Below are positions 1-7,237 of a stretch of 64,000 nucleotides of DNA, in pieces. Made by a program: the position numbers and the translations under genes. This DNA comes from an uncultured Phaeodactylibacter sp. Lineage in GTDB: Bacteria > Bacteroidota > Bacteroidia > Chitinophagales > Saprospiraceae. The notes beneath the pieces were generated by a model, which searched no databases, was not told the DNA's origin, and saw nothing but the letters and a program-made list of their open reading frames with translations. Each line of letters starts with the position of its first letter. The first letter of the stretch is position 1. The stretch is from NCBI GenBank assembly GCA_913057245.1, contig CAJXNH010000013.1, positions 1 to 64,000 on the forward strand, in the 5' to 3' direction.

Positions 1-617
1 GCTTCTTTTTCCTGCAGGAGCTGCCGGGTGAGGGTGATGGCGCGGTCCCAGGTGGAGAGGATGGCGGCTATTTTTTGTTGCTCGGGTAGGGGGGGTAGTG
101 GGATTTTTACAGTCCCCAAATCATTCTGCCCTATGTTTGCTCTTACAGCACCTTGTCCTTTAGCCATTACTTGTTTTCTAAACAAAGAGCTCTGAAAGCA
201 GTACTTTTTAAACTGGTCATTCATTTTGTCATTTACTGACCTTGCTCTTATTACGAAACCGCCAAAAACGACTTTTTCATCATCCAGATATACTGCCGCA
301 AAGGCAATTTCCTCCTGTGTTTCGGATGTCCTGTTAAAAAGTACGTCCCCTCTTTTAACCGCATATTTTTCAACCACGTCTTCCGATACAGCAACACTTC
401 CAGGGATTGCATCAGCTTGAATGCTATTGTTGTTGAATATCTCAGAAACGTTTATAAACTTGACTCCTTTGCCATAGTCCTCTTTACCTGCATTGACTCC
501 ATTTTTAAAAGAGAAAAGGCTGTCCAGTCTTTCCACCTCCCACTCACCCGGCAGCCATCCGAGTTTGGTTTTTTGGTAGCCGGGGCGTTTCTTTTTATCT
601 CTGTTCATTTTTGTCAT
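1..617 (-). CDS. hsdS: Type I restriction specificity subunit HsdS (3' end beyond window)
   Basis: The frame is open from the ATG at 617 to the left edge, giving about 205 residues without a stop. The translation contains WLPGEWEVERL, the usual entry to the first target recognition domain, then GDVLFNRTSE, and ends with the conserved helix region PLPPLPEQQKIAAILSTWD. These are hallmarks of the DNA-specificity subunit of type I restriction-modification enzymes, which pairs with HsdM and HsdR. Only the first recognition domain and the start of the central helix are visible; a second domain should follow to the left. The start lies 1 base after the stop of the Shedu-type gene, so the two are co-transcribed. 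An in-frame ATG at 608 is an alternative start. The family call is firm; the DNA target cannot be read from sequence. Confidence 0.9.
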   Translation of the reverse strand, partial: MTKMNRDKKKRPGYQKTKLGWLPGEWEVERLDSLFSFKNGVNAGKEDYGKGVKFINVSEIFNNNSIQADAIPGSVAVSEDVVEKYAVKRGDVLFNRTSETQEEIAFAAVYLDDEKVVFGGFVIRARSVNDKMNDQFKKYCFQSSLFRKQVMAKGQGAVRANIGQNDLGTVKIPLPPLPEQQKIAAILSTWDRAITLTRQLLQEKE

Positions 618-618
618 C

Positions 619-1770
619 TCAGCTTGCTTTGCTAGTTGGTCCACACTCATGCTCTACAATAAATTTAGCGCGTTCATACAGTTCATCGTAGGTAATGATA
701 TCAATATTTCGGGAATCCCTTCTGTATAGCTCGAAAGTTTTCTTCTTTATGGCCTGAACTCGCTTGCCTTCTCCCTCTTTCTGAAGCTGTTCCCAAGAAC
801 CGATTATCAGAATCACTTTGGGGTCATAAGCGTGCTGGGTAATCAGCTCATCCTGATCATCGTATAGCTCTTTGGTGTTTTCTATTTTGAACATGCCGCT
901 TGCTTTTTGTTCAAGTATTTGCGACACCGCGTAGGTTAACGCTTGTGACAGTTGCCAGGACTTCGACCGGTTTTGATTTTTCTCAAACAAAGGAGTCTCA
1001 GGCTTTTTAAGTTCTACGAAAGTAGTAAATCTGCTGTCTCCAAGCAGGTAATCTGCAACGACTTGATCTTTACCAGCTGCTGTAGTGTCAGAAGCGGAAA
1101 ACTCGCGCTGCAATATAGACTGGAAACGATAATCTAACCCATATCCAAATATCCACTGATTCTTTTCGAAAAAGCGCTGCCAGGCTGTTTCATCTTTAGT
1201 GTTGGGGGACTTCAGTACGTCACGCTTATACGTATTCAAGTATTCCTCGTAAAGTAATCTACGGAATACTTCCAGCTGCTGCTTTCGATAGCCGGTATTC
1301 ACTATATCCTGCCCAGTCACTATTCCTTTATTTAAAAGTTCCTGAAGAAAATCACCTGCATCTTGCCCTGATAGTAGGGTAGCTACTTTTTGCCTGGTAG
1401 TCTCATCAATCAAGTCAGTCGTATTTTCTGACAGTGCTATTCTTCTCTCTGATACTCCTTTGAGGTCTATTTTGGTTATCAGATCGAGAAACATTTTGAG
1501 CTGTGCTATATTGAATTTGGAGAATTTGACTCTCTGTTTTTCTTTTTCATCGATAAGCTTGATGAGCTCGATTGCTTCAATGTCGTCTTTATCTTTGATA
1601 TAGACGACTTTCATCATAGTCCTGCTCGCTACTTTGATCTGGCATTCATCCTCGTCAGCGAACACTACTTGAAAAAAGCGCCCTTGTTCAAACTGATGGT
1701 TATATAACTGCTCCAAATGAGAGTTTACAATAATATCGTCTTCGGTTGGTTGAGGTCTAAATCTACTCAT
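619..1770 (-). CDS. Shedu-family nuclease (SduA-like, DUF4263)
   Basis: 383 residues. The C-terminal half matches the Shedu/DUF4263 pattern: WQRFFEKNQWIFG (about 197-209), then a PD-(D/E)XK-type core with D240 and FVELKKP (E253, K255), followed by a helix rich in QALTYAVSQI. Shedu proteins are single-gene anti-phage or anti-plasmid nucleases; that role is family knowledge. The N-terminal 190 residues are variable and probably regulatory or target-sensing. The gene sits between an HNH nuclease and HsdS inside the type I restriction locus, 1 base from hsdS, so it behaves as a passenger of the operon. Its catalytic residues appear intact. What triggers it is unknown. Confidence 0.8.
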   Translation of the reverse strand: MSRFRPQPTEDDIIVNSHLEQLYNHQFEQGRFFQVVFADEDECQIKVASRTMMKVVYIKDKDDIEAIELIKLIDEKEKQRVKFSKFNIAQLKMFLDLITKIDLKGVSERRIALSENTTDLIDETTRQKVATLLSGQDAGDFLQELLNKGIVTGQDIVNTGYRKQQLEVFRRLLYEEYLNTYKRDVLKSPNTKDETAWQRFFEKNQWIFGYGLDYRFQSILQREFSASDTTAAGKDQVVADYLLGDSRFTTFVELKKPETPLFEKNQNRSKSWQLSQALTYAVSQILEQKASGMFKIENTKELYDDQDELITQHAYDPKVILIIGSWEQLQKEGEGKRVQAIKKKTFELYRRDSRNIDIITYDELYERAKFIVEHECGPTSKAS

Positions 1771-1839
1771 AAAAAGCTGTTTGTTTTTTAGGATAAATAG
1801 AGGGAGTGCCAGCCCCCGCCAGCACCCCCTTGCTTCCCA

Positions 1840-2154
1840 CTACGCCCGCACAGCGCAAGTGTAGTCCGGATAATCATCTCCTTTGCGGCGGTTGTTTTCC
1901 CATTGCAAAGGTTGTAAGTTGTACAAATCGTCCGGTCCATCTTTACTTACAGGTAAGATGTGATCAATTTCCCAGCCCATCGACGTAAGCTCGCCATAGC
2001 TGTACCGATAAATAAGTGCGCCGCAGGCATCCCGGCGGTACTGTGCCGGGTCTTTGCCCCACACCGTGCGCCCTTTCTCCCAAACGGCTTGAATTTCAGC
2101 GGGTGTAAAGGAACGGCCGTCCCGCTTGCTGCCCGGCCTTCTGTAATTGCTCAT
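1840..2154 (-). CDS. Small HNH endonuclease-like protein
   Basis: 104 residues. The C-terminal half carries an HNH motif: WEIDHILPVSKDGPDDLYN followed by LQPLQWENNRRKG, with the metal-binding DH pair and downstream asparagines. The N-terminal part (PAEIQAVWEKGRTV) resembles the lead-in helix of small bacterial HNH proteins. It lies 69 bases upstream of the Shedu-type gene on the same strand and inside the restriction locus, which suggests a defence role, either as a stand-alone nicking enzyme or as a partner of the Shedu protein. That partnership is inference. HNH proteins of this size are also common in prophages. Confidence 0.75.
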   Translation of the reverse strand: MSNYRRPGSKRDGRSFTPAEIQAVWEKGRTVWGKDPAQYRRDACGALIYRYSYGELTSMGWEIDHILPVSKDGPDDLYNLQPLQWENNRRKGDDYPDYTCAVRA

Positions 2155-2254
2155 AGTTCAAAAAAATTAATAAAACAACAGGCCTTCGCGCTGACAACTG
2201 ACGAAGTGGAAGGCCATACCTCCGGAGCAAAAAAGGCGGGAAGAGAGATTTTGA

Positions 2255-2278
2255 AAATGTAGAAAAATGTCTACATTT
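2255..2278. repeat. Perfect 9-bp inverted repeat, possible operator
   Basis: AAATGTAGA and its exact reverse complement TCTACATTT are separated by 6 bases. It lies about 100 bases upstream of the HNH gene start, so it could be an operator or a hairpin in a transcript. No partner regulator is identified. Confidence 0.4.
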
Positions 2279-2324
2279 GATTTAGTTAATTGGATCAACG
2301 CAAAAGCGTTGTTCTCACTTCCCG

Positions 2325-2362
2325 GGCTTCATGAGGCGCTCAGTCTAATGAAGCCTTTTTTA
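2325..2362 (+). terminator. Possible intrinsic terminator, plus strand
   Basis: Stem GGCTTCAT/ATGAAGCC with a 15-base loop, followed by six T residues. No plus-strand gene precedes it, so it either ends a short RNA from this gap or blocks antisense reading into the island. Confidence 0.35.
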
Positions 2363-2475
2363 TACCAATGCAATTTGCGGCCAAAAAATCAAAAGTGCAA
2401 AGCCGGATTGTGAATAGTTTTCCACATATTGTTGGTATTTTAAGTTAACTTCTTGTTTTTTCATGCCCCCAAACC

Positions 2476-3477
2476 TTACTTATCTTCTTGATAATCATTT
2501 GATTTCCTAACTATATCATCAAAATCCGACTCCAGCCGCTCATCCTCTTGTTGCCGATAAATCTCGTAGGCTTTATCCGCCAGTTCACGTGCAATTTTGG
2601 CAGATACCTTGCCCGCATTCTGCAGGACATCGTATTCGTTGAATTGAAGGAAAGCGTCCAGTTTTTGCACCCAGTCGGTCATTTTCATCGGGATTTGCCG
2701 CTTGGCCTGGTTTTCGGCATAGTCCAGGTACATAGTGACGATGCGTTCCAGCCCTTGCAGCTCTTCCTCAGTCAGGTAGTTTTTGGCAATGTGGGTATCG
2801 GACTTCAGGATTTTGCCCACTGGGGCATGCTTCCAGCTGTTCAGCCCCATATTAGGCTTGGAAGTATCTACCCGTTTGGCGATGATCTCAGCGGCAGTCA
2901 GCCCGGTGATTGCCCAGTGGAGCTTGTTTTGGACCGTTTTGTAAAACTGCTGCGTGATCGGGGCTTTGGGGTCGTAGTCGATGCTGGCCTCGGCGTACAA
3001 GTCCGTAATTTTCTGGTAGAAGCGCCGCTCTGAAGCCCGTATCCTTCGGATGCGTTCCAGCAGCTCGTCAAAGTAGTCTTTGTCAAAGCGTTTGCCCTGC
3101 TTCAGTCGCTCGTCATCCATCACAAACCCCTTGATGAGGTACTCCCGCAGCACCTTGGTGGCCCAAATCCGGAATTGCGTAGCCTGATAGCTGTTGACGC
3201 GGTAGCCGACGGCGATAATGGCATCTAGGTTGTAGAAATTGGTGAGGTATTTTTTACCATCCTGAGCAGTTATTCGAATTTTTCGAATAACTGAATCCTC
3301 CTCCAATTCCCCGCTTTTGAAGATTTCCTTCAGGTGGTAGTTGATGGTCTGCACCTCCACGCCGAACAGCTCAGCCAGCTTCTTTTGCGTTAGCCAAAAG
3401 GTCTCCTCCTCAAAGCGGATTTCCACTTTCACGGCTCCGTCCGGTGTCCGGTAAAGAATGATGTCTGATTTCTGCAT
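2476..3477 (-). CDS. RhuM-family protein
   Basis: 333 residues, full length for the RhuM (virulence RhuM-like) family. The N-terminal third has the characteristic block FWLTQKKLAELF, a likely winged-helix or KilA-N-like DNA-binding fold, followed by NFYNLDAIIAVGYRVNS and FRIWATKVLREYL. RhuM genes very often sit inside type I restriction-modification loci, as here, directly 4 bases downstream of hsdM; their biochemical role is not established. The strong linkage suggests an accessory to restriction or a toxin-like guard, which is inference. No truncation is seen. Confidence 0.8.
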   Translation of the reverse strand: MQKSDIILYRTPDGAVKVEIRFEEETFWLTQKKLAELFGVEVQTINYHLKEIFKSGELEEDSVIRKIRITAQDGKKYLTNFYNLDAIIAVGYRVNSYQATQFRIWATKVLREYLIKGFVMDDERLKQGKRFDKDYFDELLERIRRIRASERRFYQKITDLYAEASIDYDPKAPITQQFYKTVQNKLHWAITGLTAAEIIAKRVDTSKPNMGLNSWKHAPVGKILKSDTHIAKNYLTEEELQGLERIVTMYLDYAENQAKRQIPMKMTDWVQKLDAFLQFNEYDVLQNAGKVSAKIARELADKAYEIYRQQEDERLESDFDDIVRKSNDYQEDK

Positions 3478-3481
3478 GGCA

Positions 3482-5035
3482 TTAGTGTTTTAAGCCGAGC
3501 TCTTTCAAGTAAGCCGCCATCTGCTCCTGTACCTGCGACAGCTCCCTTTCCAGCCCCTCGATGCGCTGCGCTACCGCGTCCAGGTCTACTTCCGGCTCTT
3601 CCTCGAAGGTATCCACGTAGCGTGGGATATTGAGGTTGAACTCGTTCTCTTTGATCTCCTCAAAGGTGGCAACGTAGGCAAATTTGTCTTCCACCGTGCC
3701 CGGTTGTAGTTGCCCCTGCTCAAACTGAGCATGCAGGCTGACGATGTGCTCCATGTCTTTTTCGCGCAGCACATTTTGGTTTTTGCCCTGCTCGAAGCGC
3801 TGGCTCGCGTCTATGAAGAGTACATCGCGGTTGTCGCCTTTACCTTTGTTGAAAATGAGAATAGCGGCAGGAATGCCCGTACCAAAAAACAGATTCGCAG
3901 GCAGGCCAATTACCGCCTCAAGCAGGTTTTCTTCAATGGTTTTTTGCCGGATCACCCCTTCTGAGCTTCCCCGGAAGAGCACACCGTGGGGCACCACCAC
4001 GCCTACTTTGCCCCGACCCTCATAGGCAGTTTCGATCATGTGGGAAATAAACGCCCAGTCGCCCTTGCTTTTGGAAGGAGCTCCCCGCCAGAAGCGGTTG
4101 TAGGTGTCATTGTCAGCTACCTCTTTTCCCCATTTGTCGAGGCTAAAAGGCGGATTGGCAACTACGGTATCGAATTTCATCAACGCATCCCCTTCCTTAA
4201 GCTTAGGATTGCGGATGGTATCTCCCCAGCGTATCGTGGCATTGTCCATGCCGTGCAGGAACATATTCATAACCGCCAGTGCCCAGGTGCTGCCGTTGGC
4301 CTCCTGCCCGTACAGCGCGAAGTTATCCGAGCCTACCTCTTTACCAGCTTTGATGAGCAAAGAGCCCGAGCCGCAGGTAGGGTCGCATATGCGTGCCCCC
4401 GGCGCGGATTTCGTCAGTTTGGCGATCAGGGTAGAAACCTGGCTGGGCGTGTAGAATTCGCCCGCTTTTTTCCCCGCATCAGAAGCAAAGAAGCCAATCA
4501 GGTACTCATAGGCATCCCCGATAATGTCCTGCCCGTCCAATGCAGATGGGCGGAGGTCAAGTCGCTTGTCGCTAAAGTCGATCAGCAGGTTTTTCAGGCG
4601 CGTATTTTTGTCTTTGACATCCCCCAGATTGCTGGAATTGAAATCAATGTTTCGGAATACGCCGGCACCGTCTTCACCGGACAGCTTTTGTGGGTTGGCC
4701 TCTTCCAGTGCCTCTAATGCCTGATTGATCAGCTCACCGATGTTGGGCTCATTGCGATGTTCATAGAGATAGCTGAAGCGGGCATGTGGAGGTACGATGA
4801 AACGCTCTTTTTGCATGGCCCAGTCTGCCCGGGCCTCGTCGCCTTTATAGCGCTCTAAATAAGCTTGCCACCGGTCCAGCCAGACATCGCCCACGTACTT
4901 GATGAATAGCATAGTCAGTACATAGTCTTTGTACTGCGAAGGGTCAATCACGCCCCGGAAGGTGTCGCAGGCTTTCCATACGACATTGAATACATCCTCT
5001 TTGGTCGTTTTATGCATTTTTTCTGTTTTTTCCAT
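3482..5035 (-). CDS. hsdM: Type I restriction-modification DNA methyltransferase HsdM
   Basis: 517 residues, normal for HsdM. An N-terminal helical domain (from about 10-150, FNVVWKACDTFRGV onward) is followed by a Rossmann methyltransferase with the AdoMet loop DPTCGSGSLLIKAG and the N6-adenine catalytic motif NPPF (in VANPPFSLDKWG). EFYTPSQVSTLI precedes the AdoMet loop, as expected. It methylates adenine in the target chosen by HsdS and forms M2S with it. The start overlaps the end of the upstream half-S gene by 26 bases, so they are translationally coupled. The order half-S, M, RhuM, HNH, Shedu, S is unusual, and HsdR is not in the window (probably left of position 1). Confidence 0.95.
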   Translation of the reverse strand: MEKTEKMHKTTKEDVFNVVWKACDTFRGVIDPSQYKDYVLTMLFIKYVGDVWLDRWQAYLERYKGDEARADWAMQKERFIVPPHARFSYLYEHRNEPNIGELINQALEALEEANPQKLSGEDGAGVFRNIDFNSSNLGDVKDKNTRLKNLLIDFSDKRLDLRPSALDGQDIIGDAYEYLIGFFASDAGKKAGEFYTPSQVSTLIAKLTKSAPGARICDPTCGSGSLLIKAGKEVGSDNFALYGQEANGSTWALAVMNMFLHGMDNATIRWGDTIRNPKLKEGDALMKFDTVVANPPFSLDKWGKEVADNDTYNRFWRGAPSKSKGDWAFISHMIETAYEGRGKVGVVVPHGVLFRGSSEGVIRQKTIEENLLEAVIGLPANLFFGTGIPAAILIFNKGKGDNRDVLFIDASQRFEQGKNQNVLREKDMEHIVSLHAQFEQGQLQPGTVEDKFAYVATFEEIKENEFNLNIPRYVDTFEEEPEVDLDAVAQRIEGLERELSQVQEQMAAYLKELGLKH

Positions 5036-5594
5036 TGGCTAAAAAAAGCAATAAATGCTCGTAATACCGGTCTTTTGATTTTTTAAGATTGTCCATGAAG
5101 CGTTGTTCTATTAGCCATTGCTGCGCTACCTTGATAATTTCCTGCTGCTCCTCCATAGAAGGTATCGGTATTTGAATTGACGAAAGTGCTTTCTTGGATA
5201 AAGACTGTACTTGTGTCCCCTTAGATAGACTTTGCAGGAGCTTCTGGTAGCGTTGAGTATTCAACAGCCATAGCAAATAGTCTGGCATTAGGCTCTGCTC
5301 TTTTAATCGGATTACAAAAAAGGTGGATGAGGCCACAGCTTGGCCGATTTGCTCCTTGTAAAGACAAGCTCTATTCGCTATTCCTTTTGCAACAAGCAGT
5401 ATATCCCCTTCAATCAGCAAGTGCTTATCAAGGCGCTTATCTAATTCAAGGCTTTTGGTTAAAGGGGCTTCTTGCCTGAATCTACCGTGCTCGTCGAAGT
5501 GCTTAGCTTGCAGATAGTAAATCTCCCCGCCAGAGCCTTCTTTTTGGTAGACGCCGGTTGTGATTTGAGCGATTTGATGAAGGGGTTTTTTCAT
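5010..5594 (-). CDS. Half-length type I specificity subunit (single recognition domain)
   Basis: 194 residues, about half a normal HsdS. It has one target recognition domain (GDILLVAKGIANRACLYK; DYLLWLLNTQRYQKLL) and one C-terminal conserved helix (IPIPSMEEQQEIIKVAQ). It precedes hsdM and overlaps it by 26 bases. Half-S proteins can act as homodimers that recognise palindromic split targets, which is family knowledge. With the full-type HsdS downstream, this locus has two possible specificity partners for one HsdM. It could instead be a regulatory or vestigial S fragment, but the frame is clean and begins with a good ATG. Confidence 0.8.
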   Translation of the reverse strand: MKKPLHQIAQITTGVYQKEGSGGEIYYLQAKHFDEHGRFRQEAPLTKSLELDKRLDKHLLIEGDILLVAKGIANRACLYKEQIGQAVASSTFFVIRLKEQSLMPDYLLWLLNTQRYQKLLQSLSKGTQVQSLSKKALSSIQIPIPSMEEQQEIIKVAQQWLIEQRFMDNLKKSKDRYYEHLLLFLANGKNRKNA

Positions 5595-5659
5595 TTTTGT
5601 ATATAGCTTATGCGTTTTTTAATGCTATTTATTTGATTTAAATTAAAATAATAGCAATA

Positions 5660-5690
5660 CAAATTTAGGAAAGAAGTATCAAAAGGGCAA
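5660..5690 (-). promoter_or_regulatory. Likely promoter of the restriction-defence operon
   Basis: On the minus strand, TTG (5690-5688), 20 bases, then TAAATTTG (5667-5660), which fits the Bacteroidota TTTG-N19/20-TAnnTTTG pattern. It lies about 66 bases upstream of the half-S start. The rest of the gap, 5691-6027, shows no gene or strong structure. Confidence 0.45.
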
Positions 5691-6027
5691 GTCTTTTCAC
5701 AGATTTATTTCTTTGTAATCGTTGTACAAAATATAAAAATATGGTGCTAAATAAGAGGTGAAACCTTGCTTGCCGAACGAAACATGCTACTATTGCGCAT
5801 TTCAAGTGCTGATTTTTTTGCTTCAGCCAGGCTTGCCAAATACTACTATGCAGCAATTAAAAACCGCTCTATTTCTCTTCTTGATTTCATCAGCTTCAGC
5901 TAAAGCTCTCTGGCTATGCCTGATTCCGCTGATCGGCAGGAAACACAAAAAAAAGACCTCGAACGTTTTTTGCATAGTAGCGTTAAGCGCACCGTAAGTC
6001 TTTAGAGTCTCATTACTAATTTACCTA

Positions 6028-7128
6028 CTACCCCTGCCCACCACGGGCCCGCTCAATCATAATCGCCTCAAGGATATTCTCGGTATTCAGCACGCCGAGG
6101 AGGTCGCCTTCGGGGCTGTAGACGGGGCAGATGCTGAGGTTGCGCTGGTTCATCAGGTCGTAGGCTTCATTGAGCTCCATGTCCGGCGCGAGCCTGACCC
6201 AATCGGTGTTGACGATGCGTTTGATGCGTTCTGCCGGGCCCATTTCCTGTAGCCCGCGCAGGATGTCATCCCGGGAGATGGTGCCGATGAGGTCGCCCTG
6301 CTCGGTGACGATGAAGTCCTTTTCCTGTCCGTCCAGCAGGGTGTCGATGGCTTCGCTGATGGGCGACCAGGCATCCATTTCGGTGAATTGGTGCATGAGT
6401 ACGTCTGAGACCTTGAGGTCGGTGAGGAGGTGGCGGGTGGTTTCGTAACGCGATTCTCCGCTGGCACCCAGGAAGATGAACAGCCCGATAAAGATCAGCC
6501 AGAAGTCGTACATAAAGCCCAGGAAGACGAAGCCAATGGCCAGAAATTGCCCGATCTGAGCGGCTATGGCGGTGGCTTTGGCCCGGTCGTACTTCATCGA
6601 CAGCAGTGCCCGCAGTACCCGTCCGCCATCCATGGGGAAGGCCGGGATGAGGTTGAAGAGCACCAGGATGATGTTGACGGCCAGCAGGTTGGGGATGAAG
6701 GCATTGCCCAGGCTGATCTGACTGGGGTCTTCCAGTTGTTCGGTGGGGAAGGTAATGCCTGCTACCTGCATTACGATAAAGAGCAGCAGGGCAATCACGA
6801 CATTTACAGCGGGCCCGGCAATGGCTACGAGCAGTTCCTCCCGGGGCTTCTCCGGCATTTTCTCCAAACTTGCCACCCCACCAATTGGCAGCAGGGTAAT
6901 GCGGCGGGTGGGAACGCCGAAGCGGCGGGCGGTCAGGGCGTGCCCGTACTCGTGCAGCACCACACAGGCGAAGAGGGTAAGGATAAAGACCACGCCCAGC
7001 AGGGCTTCCTGCATGTTTTGCCCGGAGCCCAGGCTTGAGAGGAAAATCCACCCCAGCAGAATGAGGAACGTCCAGTGGATGTAGACATTGATGCCGAAGA
7101 GGCGGGCAATCTTTAGCGACCAGCTCAT
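6028..7128 (-). CDS. Site-2-protease-family (M50) membrane metalloprotease with two CBS domains
   Basis: 366 residues. The zinc site HEYGH is at 59-63 in a membrane helix, and the third ligand region NLIPAFPMDGGR is near 159-170 (D167). Around four to six hydrophobic segments span 10-225. Two CBS domains follow (about 245-295 and 303-357), the second with GVLNTENILEA. Such M50-CBS proteases cleave within membranes, and the CBS pair is thought to sense adenosine nucleotides (family knowledge); the substrate here is unknown. It lies downstream of valS with 109 bases between, including a weak terminator, so it is probably a separate unit. The active site is complete. Confidence 0.9.
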   Translation of the reverse strand: MSWSLKIARLFGINVYIHWTFLILLGWIFLSSLGSGQNMQEALLGVVFILTLFACVVLHEYGHALTARRFGVPTRRITLLPIGGVASLEKMPEKPREELLVAIAGPAVNVVIALLLFIVMQVAGITFPTEQLEDPSQISLGNAFIPNLLAVNIILVLFNLIPAFPMDGGRVLRALLSMKYDRAKATAIAAQIGQFLAIGFVFLGFMYDFWLIFIGLFIFLGASGESRYETTRHLLTDLKVSDVLMHQFTEMDAWSPISEAIDTLLDGQEKDFIVTEQGDLIGTISRDDILRGLQEMGPAERIKRIVNTDWVRLAPDMELNEAYDLMNQRNLSICPVYSPEGDLLGVLNTENILEAIMIERARGGQG

Positions 7129-7179
7129 GGTAGGTTTTATTAATTAAACCGTCTGATGCCTCGATTTTGTTCGGCAAAA

Positions 7180-7215
7180 AAGAAAAGGCTGCCTCCTGTT
7201 ACCGGAAACAGCCCT
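7180..7215 (-). terminator. Weak terminator after valS
   Basis: Minus-strand GGCTG...CAGCC stem with an alternative inner CTGTT/AACAG pairing, then a T-rich run (TTTTCTTTTTT). It lies 23 bases beyond the valS stop. Confidence 0.4.
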
Positions 7216-7237
7216 GCTTAATATGCTTTAATATACC

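Larger units (their letters stand above)
2155..2475. other. Intergenic gap inside the restriction locus with three inverted repeats
   Basis: There is no convincing reading frame here. The sequence holds a perfect 9-bp inverted repeat (2255-2263 with 2270-2278, arm AAATGTAGA), a 5-bp AACGC/GCGTT hairpin at 2298-2311, and an 8-bp stem (2325-2332 with 2348-2355) followed by TTTTTT, which reads as a plus-strand terminator. This gap separates the RhuM-family gene from the HNH gene, otherwise part of one minus-strand run. It could hold a short plus-strand RNA or an operator for the HNH-Shedu-HsdS part. Confidence 0.45.

Noticed and set aside
5758..5997. 79-codon plus-strand open frame in the gap after the restriction operon
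   Set aside because: Random-looking composition, no upstream promoter, no family features.
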